64,000 nt of DNA from Hyphomicrobiaceae bacterium UBA7697 (GTDB lineage Bacteria; Pseudomonadota; Alphaproteobacteria; Rhizobiales; Methyloligellaceae), in the NCBI GenBank assembly GCA_002482645.1, contig DLGJ01000005.1, positions 551,437 through 615,436 on the forward strand, given 5' to 3'. The position numbers were made by a program, and so were the translations under genes. Positions 16,515 to 25,010 of this stretch are shown here, one piece after another. Every line of letters begins with the position of its first letter. The first letter of the stretch is position 1. The notes beneath the pieces were generated by a model that had not been told where the DNA came from, did no database searches, and saw only the letters and a program-made list of their open reading frames with translations.

Positions 16515-17150
16515 TTATTGTGCAACGCGGGCCGTCACATCAGTTTCGACTGGCAGCGGATGTAGGGGCGAGTTCGGCCGGCTCTGGGGGAGGCGGTGGA
16601 AGCCTGCGACAGGCGGCGAGTTCTTGATGAGTTGGGTGGCAAGCCGCAAACCGGCGGGCCACGGCCCATAGCCGCTCGAAGTATTGATATGCCCGCTCTC
16701 ACCGGCGTGAACGAACTGCGCGCCCCAAGCCCTCGCGAGATTCATCGCTCGCTCGATGCGCAAGTAGGGATCGTTCGCGCTGGCAACGGCGATCGACGGG
16801 AACGGAAGACGCGCGCCGGGGATCGGCGCGAAGCCCGGGGCGATTTCGCGCAGAGCAGGGCTCTCGTCCGCATCGGCGGGAGCGACAATCAATGCGCCGC
16901 GTATGTTGAGGTCCGGGTGCGCCTGAGCCAGTAGTGGGATCAGCGTGCCTCCGAGGCTATGCCCCACGAGTATGGAGCCAGGATTCTTGCTCACGACGCT
17001 GGCCAGGCGCCCGACCCAAGTCGCGGCATCCGGATTCGCCCAATCGTCCTGCTCGACAAGGCTCGCGTTGGGATCGCGTGTCAGCCACCATTGCTGCCAA
17101 TGGCCCTGCTCCGAACCGCCGAGGCCAGGTATGAGTAGTCTCTTTGCCAT
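16515..17150 (-). CDS. RBBP9/YdeN-type serine hydrolase
   Basis: The 211-residue alpha/beta hydrolase has the nucleophile elbow GHSLGG with Ser65, Asp127 in ASANDPY and His154 in SGHINTSSGYGPW, the hallmark triad of the RBBP9 family. The start at 17150 follows a strong AGGAGG. It ends 10 bases before the sulfate-binding protein start, making it the first gene of the operon, downstream of a perfect palindrome. About 30 residues past the usual family end (GFHRLPQSRPNSPLHP) are atypical. Substrates of this family are largely unknown. Confidence 0.85.
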   Translation of the reverse strand: MAKRLLIPGLGGSEQGHWQQWWLTRDPNASLVEQDDWANPDAATWVGRLASVVSKNPGSILVGHSLGGTLIPLLAQAHPDLNIRGALIVAPADADESPALREIAPGFAPIPGARLPFPSIAVASANDPYLRIERAMNLARAWGAQFVHAGESGHINTSSGYGPWPAGLRLATQLIKNSPPVAGFHRLPQSRPNSPLHPLPVETDVTARVAQ

Positions 17151-17247
17151 GTGGTCCTCCTCATGATTTGCGCCGGGGGACCCGCCCTGCGGCCCCGGAC
17201 TTGATACGAAGCCTAAGCGGAGCAGCTGGTGTGCGTCGACATATATA

Positions 17248-17273
17248 CTACTAAATCGGTCGAGATTTAGTAG
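17248..17273. promoter_or_regulatory. Perfect palindromic operator candidate before the hydrolase operon
   Basis: CTACTAAATC-GGTCGA-GATTTAGTAG is a perfect 10-base inverted repeat about 100 bases upstream of the hydrolase start, in an AT-rich patch (ATATATACTACTAAATC). Related CTAA-type elements lie before the porin, the second sulfate-binding protein and the Rrf2 gene, so the local Rrf2 regulator is the favoured binder. The rest of the 17151-17591 gap holds only the porin terminator and no supported gene. Confidence 0.6.
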
Positions 17274-17507
17274 ATTATTTTTTTGCGGGTTCTCAAGTGG
17301 ATAGAACAGCGGACCGTTTGCTTTGATTGCTTGTTGCGACTGCCGGACGATCCCGGAAGACAACGGGACGTGGTGCGGATCGAAGCCAGCCGCCAGGTGC
17401 GGGCCGGTCGGGGTCGCAGACTATTCCGTATACAGAGCGTGCTTTCGTCGCCCAGAGATTGGCGGACGGCTTGTCAGCTTTGTTCCGTGCGCTGGGTCCC
17501 GAAACCG

Positions 17508-17538
17508 AAAGGGCTGCCCGCTAGGGGCAGCCCTTTTT
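17508..17538 (-). terminator. Porin-gene terminator hairpin
   Basis: GGGCTGCCC-GCTAG-GGGCAGCCC is a perfect 9-base stem with flanking A-run and T-run (AAA on one side, TTTTT on the other), 50 bases beyond the porin stop. The T-run is stronger on the plus strand, so it can act in both directions and insulates the hydrolase operon from the porin. Confidence 0.8.
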
Positions 17539-17591
17539 GTCAGCCTCGCCAGGGACAGAGAAGCCGACGCTCGGTAGGGCAGGTGGCGACC

Positions 17592-18995
17592 CTACCAATC
17601 TACTTGGGCGCGCATACCCACGCCGGTGATCTCCGCGCCGTCGTTGAGGCCTCCGTCAATCTCGGACTGGTTCACGTTGAGCATGAGCCGCGTGTAGTCG
17701 TTGAGGTGCCAGTTCACACCGAGGAGCCAGGTCTTCTGCTCACCGCAAGTGGCGCAGGTCACGACACCGCCGGCCGTGATGGCTGCGGCTTGGTCGGAGA
17801 GATCCAACACGTCGTAGCGCGCCGCGATCTGCCAGGCGCCCCAGCCCCCGCTGCCCTCGAAGACGGGATTGTTCACCTTCACGCGCCCGAACACGCCGTC
17901 CTTGTAGGGTCGCGATTCACCGGTCAAGAAGTAGCTCGCGTCGATGTACCAGCCGTCATAGACCGGATCGGCGTTGGCAATCGCCGATGCCACATCGACC
18001 TGGTTTTGGGAATACTCGCCTTGCAGCGAGAACGAGCCCAACACTACCGCTCCCTCGAGCCCCCAGAAGGTATCGGACTCGCCTATGAACGGCGTTGCGA
18101 TGAAGCGGTCGGCCAGGTGCAGGTCGGCGCCACGCGCGCGATAGCGGAAAAGGTTCTCTGTCACGCCGTCCCTGGGGTCGCCCACGGCGTCGCGATGCCG
18201 GACACTCGCACCGAGATGCACCACCCGGCGCTCCTCGTTGATGGGAGCCACGGTCACGCGCGACGAGAACGTTGTCCCGTCGTCATAAAAGGTCGTTTGG
18301 TCGCTCTCAGGGCTGGTGGCAAAAATACCGGCCGCCAAGGTCCAGTGCTTGTTCTGGTCGTAGGACAGACCGGCACCGATCAAGCGATCGAGATCGAACG
18401 CTTCGACGAATGCGGCACGCTCCATGAACGTGAGGTAATTCGCGCTCATCATCTCTTCGAGCGAGTTGTACGGCTTGAAGTTACCGACCGTGATGTTCAC
18501 GGGCAGGCCTGTGTATTGGAGGTAGGCATCCTTTACGGACGTCCCGTCGCCGGCGAAATCGACCTCGAACTTGTAGGCCACGTCGTAAAATACGACACCT
18601 TCGACGCCGATACGTGCGCGCCGCAACTCGACGGCGCTGACGTCCGGGTCGCCAGTGACCTGCTCGTCCTGATCGATGCCGTTGTAGTCCACGTTCAAAC
18701 GGCCGCGGACCTTGAACTTGAACTTGCCGTCCGAGCTCGAGAGCTCCGGCGCGCCTTTCCATTTGACCTTGAGATCCAGATTTTCGCTGCTGCGACTTTG
18801 TGCGGATGCGGCGGCGGACTTGGCCTCCTGCACCTGGCGCTGCAGTTCTTTCATCTGCACCTGCATGGTGCGCATTTGGGCCTCAAGCTGCTGCACGTCC
18901 TGCGCGCTCGCCGCGGGAACGCCCGATCCCAGAAGTCCCACCGCGGCGGCACCCGCCAACAAGGCTGCCTTTGTTTTCGCCAATCCCCTTTTCAT
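17592..18995 (-). CDS. OprP/OprO-type anion-selective porin
   Basis: The 467-residue outer-membrane protein has a signal peptide (cleavage near PAASAQ), a 40-residue coiled-coil (VQQLEAQMRTMQVQMKELQ), then a long beta-barrel beginning FKFKVRGRLNVDYNG and ending with aromatic-terminated VGMRAQVDW. This is the layout of phosphate-selective porins O and P. Family members take up phosphate, but the gene lies between two sulfate-uptake operons and carries the same upstream element as the sulfate-binding protein gene, so sulfate or sulfonate passage is inferred here. An internal CATCGEQ loop gives two cysteines, unusual in a porin. Confidence 0.85.
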   Translation of the reverse strand: MKRGLAKTKAALLAGAAAVGLLGSGVPAASAQDVQQLEAQMRTMQVQMKELQRQVQEAKSAAASAQSRSSENLDLKVKWKGAPELSSSDGKFKFKVRGRLNVDYNGIDQDEQVTGDPDVSAVELRRARIGVEGVVFYDVAYKFEVDFAGDGTSVKDAYLQYTGLPVNITVGNFKPYNSLEEMMSANYLTFMERAAFVEAFDLDRLIGAGLSYDQNKHWTLAAGIFATSPESDQTTFYDDGTTFSSRVTVAPINEERRVVHLGASVRHRDAVGDPRDGVTENLFRYRARGADLHLADRFIATPFIGESDTFWGLEGAVVLGSFSLQGEYSQNQVDVASAIANADPVYDGWYIDASYFLTGESRPYKDGVFGRVKVNNPVFEGSGGWGAWQIAARYDVLDLSDQAAAITAGGVVTCATCGEQKTWLLGVNWHLNDYTRLMLNVNQSEIDGGLNDGAEITGVGMRAQVDW

Positions 18996-19047
18996 GCCCC
19001 TGCTCCATCCTCTTGATATTCAACTGTGTTTTCTGTCCTGCCAATTA

Positions 19048-19067
19048 GTCCTAATACCCTACCTAGT
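19048..19067. promoter_or_regulatory. CTAA-type element upstream of the porin
   Basis: GTCCTAATACCCTACCTAGT, 53-72 bases upstream of the porin ATG, matches 16 of 20 bases of the element before the second sulfate-binding protein gene (24872-24891). The segment extends to a CTA...TAG pair 15 bases long (CTACCTAGTTTATAG). It is a candidate Rrf2 operator, possibly overlapping the promoter. Confidence 0.5.
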
Positions 19068-19176
19068 TTATAGAGAATAGCAAGTTAGAGAGTTTCCAAG
19101 TCGAGAGCGCGCCGTGAAAAATAATTTCGTTTGGCTCTGCCGCGGCAGTAGAGATTGAACAGTTGGGCCGGGACTC

Positions 19177-20922
19177 TCAGCCGAACGCGAGCTGGATCAG
19201 AATGACGGCCGGGACGGCCGTGCAGACGGTGAGGAGCAGGCCGACTCGGGCGAAGTCGCCAAACCGGTAGTTTCCGAGGCTCATCACCAGGGTGTTGTTG
19301 TGGTGGCCGAACGGGGTCAGGAAGTCCAGCGAGACGCCCACGGCCACGGCAATGAGGAGCGGCTCGGGCGGAACGCCGGACGTCTTCGCGACGGCGACGG
19401 CGATCGGCGCAAGGGCAACAGCGGCGGAAACGTTGTTCACGAACGGCGTGATGACGAGCGCCGTAACCAGCACGGTCGCGACCAGCACCATGGGATCGGA
19501 CGATCCGACGGACGCGACCGCGCGCTGCGCGATGAGGTCTGCCAGACCGGTCGAGGCAACAGCACTGCCAATGGGTATCATCGCGGCGAGCATGACGAGA
19601 ATCGGCCAGTTCAGCTCGGCGAAGGCCGTACGCAGATCGAGGTCACGGCGTACGGCTAAAAACAGCACCGCCGCACCGAATGCGAGCTCCGGCGGAACTT
19701 GGTTCGTCGCCGCAACGCCAATGGCGGCGACAAACGCAATCAAGGCGCGCCAGCCTTGACTGCTGACGGGCAGATTCGTTCCCGGGGTCAGTTGCAGGCA
19801 GTCGACTTCCTCAAGTCCCTGTCTGATCGCATCCGGCTCTCCATGCAGCAGCAATATATCTCCAACCCTCACCTGAAGATCCGCCAGGCGTCCTTCGATC
19901 CTCTGCAGGCGCGTCGCCATGGCAACGATCTGAATGCCTCTACTGGAGAACACCTCGATCGTGCGGGCGGTCGAGCCGATGATCGTGCTTTGCGGAAGGA
20001 CGATCGCCTCGACCCACGCATCGGTTCCTTCCGGCGCATCCACGATGGAAAGGTCCGCCTTGCGGAGCGTGCTCGCCTCGGAGATCGCGCGGGCTTCGGC
20101 CTCGACGAGCAGAACGTCTCCGGCGCGAATGACGTGGTGATTGCGGCTACCGAATAGGTGACGTCCATCGCGGAGGTGGGAGTAGACAGTGCCGCGGAGG
20201 TGCTTCTCCGCATCGGCGACAGACAGGTCGAGCAGGGGCGATCCGTCCAACACACGAAGCTCGGTGAAGAAGGTTCGCGACGGTCCGGGGCCAGAGTCGG
20301 TCTCGCGCAAGCCCCGCGCGGCCAACAGCCAAGGAGCAGCCGATACGAGCCAAATGATTCCCAGAACGGTGATGGGAGCGCCAACCCAAGCGAGATCGAA
20401 AAACCCGATGGGCCTGCCGATGGCCTCCGCTTGAAAGCCGGACACGACAAGGTTGGCCGGAGTGCCGATAAGCGAGCACGTTCCACCGAGAAGCGTGGCG
20501 AACGAGAGGGGCATCAAGACGCTGCCGGGGGCGGTGCCGCTCGATCGGCATAGCGAAAGAGCGACAGGGATCCAAAGCGCCAACGCTCCAATATTGTTCA
20601 TGAAGGCGGATGTCAGTGCGCCGAGGCTACAGACGAGTGCGACGGTCGACAGCTCCGATCGTGCGAAGGGCGCGAGCCGCAGCGCCAGTCTGTCCATGAG
20701 GGACGTGCGGGAGATCAATCCAACAAGGATCAGGATTTCGGCGACCGTGATGACCGCAGGATTGGCAAAGCCGCTAAAGACGTCGGCGAAGGGAACGACG
20801 CCGAGCACGACTCCGGCGGCCAGACCGGCCACGGCAACGACTTCGATACGAAACCGGTCGAGAGCGAACGCAGCCAGCAAAGCAACCACCAGAACGACTG
20901 TCGCTGACTGGGCATAGGTCAA
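19177..20922 (-). CDS. SLC13/DASS-family permease with two RCK (TrkA-C) domains, probable sulfate carrier
   Basis: About 581 residues: membrane segments, the first signature (FMNNIGALALW ... GTPANLVVSG), a central soluble part with two TrkA_C-type domains (near GTVYSHLRDGR and IIGSTARTIEVF), then the second membrane half with the signature FVNNVSAAVALAP and TPFGHHNNTLVM. Bacterial members of this architecture carry sulfate or other oxyanions with sodium. A TTG at 20922 is preferred because GAGGAG lies 8 bases upstream; the alternative TTG at 20943 would place that ribosome site inside the coding region. It lies 56 bases after cysA and so probably belongs to the cys operon. Confidence 0.85.
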   Translation of the reverse strand: MTYAQSATVVLVVALLAAFALDRFRIEVVAVAGLAAGVVLGVVPFADVFSGFANPAVITVAEILILVGLISRTSLMDRLALRLAPFARSELSTVALVCSLGALTSAFMNNIGALALWIPVALSLCRSSGTAPGSVLMPLSFATLLGGTCSLIGTPANLVVSGFQAEAIGRPIGFFDLAWVGAPITVLGIIWLVSAAPWLLAARGLRETDSGPGPSRTFFTELRVLDGSPLLDLSVADAEKHLRGTVYSHLRDGRHLFGSRNHHVIRAGDVLLVEAEARAISEASTLRKADLSIVDAPEGTDAWVEAIVLPQSTIIGSTARTIEVFSSRGIQIVAMATRLQRIEGRLADLQVRVGDILLLHGEPDAIRQGLEEVDCLQLTPGTNLPVSSQGWRALIAFVAAIGVAATNQVPPELAFGAAVLFLAVRRDLDLRTAFAELNWPILVMLAAMIPIGSAVASTGLADLIAQRAVASVGSSDPMVLVATVLVTALVITPFVNNVSAAVALAPIAVAVAKTSGVPPEPLLIAVAVGVSLDFLTPFGHHNNTLVMSLGNYRFGDFARVGLLLTVCTAVPAVILIQLAFG

Positions 20923-20978
20923 GCTGATCTCTCCTCGCGGCAAACCGGATTGCTATCCTTGAGTCGGATACGCTGCGG

Positions 20979-22085
20979 TCACTGGTAGATGCGCCACCGC
21001 CGTGGCAGCACCGCGACGCTGCTCTGCAAAGACCGCTCGGACTCGGGCAACTCGACCTCGATGTGTTCGCGGCCCTGGTCGATCTCGAGCTCAAAACGGC
21101 GAGAGCCCCCGTGACGCCGGACGGTGGTCACGATGCCGGAGATGCCGTTGCGGGCCTTCGAAACGACGTCGACATCGTGCGGCCTCAAGAAGAGCTGCCC
21201 GGGCCCGTCGCGAAGCGTGCCCGCGGGAAGATCGAGGGGACGGTCCTCAAGCCAGACCTGGCCGTTCCGCACGTGGACCGGCAGCACACTCGATTCGCCG
21301 ATGAAGGAGAATACGAACGGGGAGTTCGGTTCGTCATAGATCTCGTCGGGCGTACCCACCTGCTCGATCTTTCCGTTGTTCAGGACGACCACCCTGTCGG
21401 CGAGCTCGAGCGCCTCTTCCTGATCGTGCGTAACGAACACAGTCGTATGACCGGTCCGGTCGTGAATCTCCCGAAGCCACCGCCTGAGATCGCGTCTGAC
21501 CTTGGCATCGAGAGCACCGAACGGCTCGTCCAGCAAGAGCACGCGCGGCTGGATGGCAAGAGCCCGCGCGAAGGCCACACGCTGGCGCTGTCCGCCGGAG
21601 AGTTGCGTAGGATACCGCTTCTCCAGCCCCGAAAGTTGAACGAGTTCGAGGAGCTCCAGCGAGCGCCGCTTAATCTCGCTTCGACTGGGCCGGCGCGCCC
21701 GGGGTCTGACCCGTAGGCCGAAACCGACATTCTCCAACACGGTCATATGCCGGAACAGAGCGTAGCTCTGAAAAACGAGACCGACATTGCGTTCCTGAAC
21801 CGTGAGCCCGAGTGCATCGTCGCCATCGAATAGAACGCGCCCCGATGTGGGGACATCGAGACCGGCAAGGATGCGGAGCAGCGTCGTTTTGCCGGACCCC
21901 GACGGTCCAAGAAGCGCGATCAACTCGCCGGCGCGGATATCGAGCGATACCCCATGCAGCGCGGCCGTCGTGCCAAACGAGCGGGCGACATTCTGGACCG
22001 TGACGTCCACGGGCTTCTCCTCTTTGTGGAGCCGGCTTTGCTCGCCTGATAAGCGATTGAACGACGTTGATGCCCAAGCGTCCAT
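20979..22085 (-). CDS. cysA: Sulfate/thiosulfate ABC transporter ATPase CysA
   Basis: The 368-residue ATPase has Walker A (GPSGSGKTT), Q-loop (VFQSYALFRHM), signature LSGGQRQR, Walker B (LLLDEPFGALD) and H-loop (VFVTHDQEEA), followed by the C-terminal regulatory TOBE-like domain. It energises sulfate import with CysT and CysW. AGGAGA precedes ATG 22085. It has about 25 extra residues before the usual start (VDVTVQNVARSFG), so an internal GTG near the family start is a possible alternative. Gene order binding protein-cysT-cysW-cysA is standard. Confidence 0.93.
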   Translation of the reverse strand: MDAWASTSFNRLSGEQSRLHKEEKPVDVTVQNVARSFGTTAALHGVSLDIRAGELIALLGPSGSGKTTLLRILAGLDVPTSGRVLFDGDDALGLTVQERNVGLVFQSYALFRHMTVLENVGFGLRVRPRARRPSRSEIKRRSLELLELVQLSGLEKRYPTQLSGGQRQRVAFARALAIQPRVLLLDEPFGALDAKVRRDLRRWLREIHDRTGHTTVFVTHDQEEALELADRVVVLNNGKIEQVGTPDEIYDEPNSPFVFSFIGESSVLPVHVRNGQVWLEDRPLDLPAGTLRDGPGQLFLRPHDVDVVSKARNGISGIVTTVRRHGGSRRFELEIDQGREHIEVELPESERSLQSSVAVLPRRWRIYQ

Positions 22086-22094
22086 AATCTTCTC

Positions 22095-22979
22095 CTAGTG
22101 CCGCCGAGACGCGGCTATCTGGCCGGCATAGCGCCATTCCAGCGTAGCTTTGACGATGAGAGTGAAAAGCGCGAGCAGCGCCAGCAGCGATGCGACCGCG
22201 AAGGCCGCCGCGAAATTATACTCATTGTACAGAATTTCCACGTGCAGCGGCATCGTGTTGGTCTTCCCCCGGATGTGACCTGAGACCACCGAGACCGCAC
22301 CGAACTCGCCCATGGCGCGCGCGTTGCAAAGCACGACGCCGTAGAGCAATGCCCAGCGCACGTTGGGAAGGGTCACTCTAAAAAAGGTCTGCCACCCGCT
22401 CGCGCCGAGGGAGAGCGCAGCTTCCTCGTCTTGCGTTCCCTGCTCCTGCATGAGGGGCACGAGTTCCCGCGCGACGAACGGGACGGTCACGAAGATCGTC
22501 GCAAGGACGATGCCGGGAAGAGCGAACACGATCTGGATGTCGTGGCTCTGCAAATATGGCCCAAGATACCCCTGCGCCCCGAACAGCAAGACGTAGATCA
22601 GGCCAGCGATCACGGGCGACACCGAGAACGGCAGATCGATGAGCGCGTTCAGGAGGCTCTTGCCGCGAAACTCGAATTTGGCGATGGCCCACGCGGCGGC
22701 GAGGCCGAATACGAGGTTCGTGGGAACGGCGATGGCCGCGACGATCAGGGTCAGCCGGATGGCCGCCAGCGCGTCGGGCTCACTGATGGCGTCGAAATAG
22801 GCGGATGCGCCCACGCGGAACGCCTCGACGAACACGGCGCCGAGCGGAAGCAAAAGAAACAGAGCGAGGAATGCTACCGCGATACCGATCAGAAGCGCCC
22901 GGACCGGTCGAGTCTCGGTGGTGACTTCCGTTCCGCGGCCGGCGGGCGCCGGGACCGGCGCCATCGACAGGTTAGTCAT
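22095..22979 (-). CDS. cysW: Sulfate ABC transporter permease CysW
   Basis: The 294-residue inner-membrane protein has six hydrophobic segments and the permease EAA loop (EEAALSLGASGWQTFFRVTLPN). The motif ARAMGEFGAVSVVSG is typical of CysW. Its start overlaps the cysT stop by 8 bases, and cysA starts 10 bases after its stop, so the permease pair is translated together. Confidence 0.93.
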   Translation of the reverse strand: MTNLSMAPVPAPAGRGTEVTTETRPVRALLIGIAVAFLALFLLLPLGAVFVEAFRVGASAYFDAISEPDALAAIRLTLIVAAIAVPTNLVFGLAAAWAIAKFEFRGKSLLNALIDLPFSVSPVIAGLIYVLLFGAQGYLGPYLQSHDIQIVFALPGIVLATIFVTVPFVARELVPLMQEQGTQDEEAALSLGASGWQTFFRVTLPNVRWALLYGVVLCNARAMGEFGAVSVVSGHIRGKTNTMPLHVEILYNEYNFAAAFAVASLLALLALFTLIVKATLEWRYAGQIAASRRH

Positions 22980-23820
22980 TGCCGAACCTCCTCCTTCGCC
23001 ATGCTTGCACCACGTGCACGAAGACGAGCAGTCCGAACGAGATCAACAGCATCGCCGTGCCGATCGCTGTGGCTTCGGCGTACCCGAATTCCTCGAGCCG
23101 GATGACGATGAGAAGAGGTGCGATCTCGGAAACATACGGAATGTTTCCGGCGATGAAGATCACCGACCCGTACTCTCCGACGGCGCGCGCCAGAGCAAGC
23201 GCGAAGCCGGTCAGGATGGCCGGTATGAGCGCCGGCAGAACGACCCGGAAGATCGTTTGATCCCGTCGCGCACCGAGCGTCGCGGCCGCCTCTTCGATCT
23301 CGCGGTCGAACTCTTCCAGGACTGGCTGAACCGTGCGCACGACGAACGGCAATCCGATGAAGACGAGGGCGATGAGAATGCCGAGCGGGGTATAGGCGAC
23401 CTTGATGCCTAACGGGGCGAGCCAACTCCCGATCCAGCCGTTCGGTGCGTAGATCGCCGTCAGCGCGATGCCTGCGACAGCCGTCGGGAGGGCAAAGGGC
23501 AGGTCGACGAAGGCATCCAGCAGCCGCTTGGCGGGAAATCGATAGCGGACCAGCACCCAGGCAATGACGACGCCGAAGACAGCGTTGATGCCCGCCGCGA
23601 TAAGCGACGTCACGAAGCTCAAGCGCAGAGCCGCGACGGTTCTCGGATTGGTCACGATGTCCCAGAACCCGGCCAAGCCGAGACTTGCCGCCTTGACGAC
23701 CATGGCGCCGAGCGGAATGAGGACAATCAGGCCCAGATAGGTCAAGGCGAAGCCGAACGCCAACCCGAATCCGGGAATGACGCTCGGCCGCTTCAACGCA
23801 AGGCCACTAATTCCGGCCAT
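22972..23820 (-). CDS. cysT: Sulfate ABC transporter permease CysT (CysU)
   Basis: The 282-residue inner-membrane protein has six hydrophobic segments, the EAA loop (EEAAATLGARRDQTIFRVVLP) and the CysT-type ALARAVGEYGSVIFIAGNIP stretch. ATG 23820 is preferred because the family N-terminus begins there; a 29-residue extension upstream overlaps the binding-protein gene. It follows that gene by 8 bases. Confidence 0.93.
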   Translation of the reverse strand: MAGISGLALKRPSVIPGFGLAFGFALTYLGLIVLIPLGAMVVKAASLGLAGFWDIVTNPRTVAALRLSFVTSLIAAGINAVFGVVIAWVLVRYRFPAKRLLDAFVDLPFALPTAVAGIALTAIYAPNGWIGSWLAPLGIKVAYTPLGILIALVFIGLPFVVRTVQPVLEEFDREIEEAAATLGARRDQTIFRVVLPALIPAILTGFALALARAVGEYGSVIFIAGNIPYVSEIAPLLIVIRLEEFGYAEATAIGTAMLLISFGLLVFVHVVQAWRRRRFGND

Positions 23821-23828
23821 GGGTTCAC

Positions 23829-24851
23829 TCAATTCGTCGAAGCTGGTTGATAGATTTGGTCGAAGACGGCACCGTCGGCGAAATGCTCGGGCTGTGCCTT
23901 CTTCCATCCGCCGAAGAGCGGGTCGTCGACCGAGACGAGTTGCACGTCGGGAAAGCGCGCGAGGTCCTTGGCATCGGCATATTTGGGCTCCGCCGGACGG
24001 TAGTAGTTCTTGGCGATCGCCTTTTGCACGTCCGGCTGATAGAGGAAGTTCAGATACGCCTCGGCGACCTTGCGCGTGCCTTTGGCGTCGACGTTCTTGT
24101 CGACGACGGCCACGGGAGGCTCGGCCTTGATGGAGAGCGAGGGAACGACGATCTCGAACTTGTCTTCGCCGAGCTCATTGAGCGCGAGGAACGCCTCGTT
24201 TTCCCAAGCCAGCAAGACATCGCCGATGCCACGCTGCACGAACGTCGTCGTGGAGCCGCGCGCACCGGTGTCGAGAACGGGCACGTTCTTGTAGAGCTTC
24301 TTCACAAACTCTTTGTTTTTCTCCTCATCGTGGCCGTATTTCTGGTCGGCGTAAGCCCACGCCGCGAGGTAATTCCAACGCGCCCCTCCGGACGTCTTCG
24401 GGTTCGGCGTGATCACCTCGACACCCTCTTTCACGAGGTCGTCCCAATCCTTGATGCTCTTTGGATTGCCCTTACGGACCAGAAAGACGATGGTCGAGGT
24501 ATAGGGCGAACTGGCATCGGGCAGGCGGGAGCGCCAATCCTTGTCGATGAGACCGCTCTCGGCGACCTTATCGATGTCCCCTTCAAGCGCGAGCGTCACG
24601 ACGTCGGCCTTGAGGCCGTCGATCACCGCACGCGCTTGTTTGCCCGAGCCGCCATGCGATTGTTCGATCGTTACCGTCTCGCCGGTCTTCTCCTTCCACT
24701 CTTTGGCGAAGGCCGCGTTGACTTCTTTGTAGAGTTCCCGTGTCGGGTCGTAAGATACGTTGAGCAGCGTCGTATCGGCGAATGCGGGAACTGCGGCGGC
24801 GGTCAAACTGAGCGCCGCGGCGGTCGTGATAATCCTTAGGTGCTTGTTCAT
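23829..24851 (-). CDS. sbp: Periplasmic sulfate-binding protein (second copy)
   Basis: A 340-residue precursor with a signal peptide ending PAFAD and Sbp signatures: NVSYDPTRELYKE, EQSHGGSGKQAR, PNPKTSGGARWNY and DTGARGSTTTF. It is the first gene of the sbp-cysTWA operon and delivers sulfate or thiosulfate to the permease. It shares these motifs with the copy at 15497-16504, a clear paralogue. AGGAGA lies before ATG 24851, and a CTAA-type element follows about 21 bases upstream. Confidence 0.93.
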   Translation of the reverse strand: MNKHLRIITTAAALSLTAAAVPAFADTTLLNVSYDPTRELYKEVNAAFAKEWKEKTGETVTIEQSHGGSGKQARAVIDGLKADVVTLALEGDIDKVAESGLIDKDWRSRLPDASSPYTSTIVFLVRKGNPKSIKDWDDLVKEGVEVITPNPKTSGGARWNYLAAWAYADQKYGHDEEKNKEFVKKLYKNVPVLDTGARGSTTTFVQRGIGDVLLAWENEAFLALNELGEDKFEIVVPSLSIKAEPPVAVVDKNVDAKGTRKVAEAYLNFLYQPDVQKAIAKNYYRPAEPKYADAKDLARFPDVQLVSVDDPLFGGWKKAQPEHFADGAVFDQIYQPASTN

Positions 24852-24871
24852 GGACTGTCTCCTTTTAACAA

Positions 24872-24891
24872 GACCTAAAACTCTATCTAGT
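24872..24891. promoter_or_regulatory. CTAA-type element upstream of sbp-cysTWA
   Basis: GACCTAAAACTCTATCTAGT lies 21-40 bases before the sbp start and matches the porin element at 16 of 20 bases. An adjacent CTATCTAGTCAGTATAG forms an imperfect palindrome. Proximity to the start codon suits a repressor site overlapping the promoter or transcript start; the Rrf2 gene 120 bases away is the likely binder. Confidence 0.5.
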
Positions 24892-25010
24892 CAGTATAGT
24901 TTAGCAAGCGGCCCATCGACCATTTTTCTTTCCGTCATGAGAACGTGAATGTCGTTGAAACGTTGCCGGTGCGAAAACGGTTCCCCGGCTGCAAGGCGGG
25001 CGAGGGACGG

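Noticed and set aside
17327..17524. Short plus-strand frame before the porin terminator
   Set aside because: No ribosome site or family, and it ends in the hairpin; likely chance.
17283..19016. 577-codon plus-strand open frame opposite the porin
   Set aside because: It mirrors the porin codons on the other strand, lacks domains or a start with ribosome site, and runs through the porin terminator; GC-rich antisense artefact.
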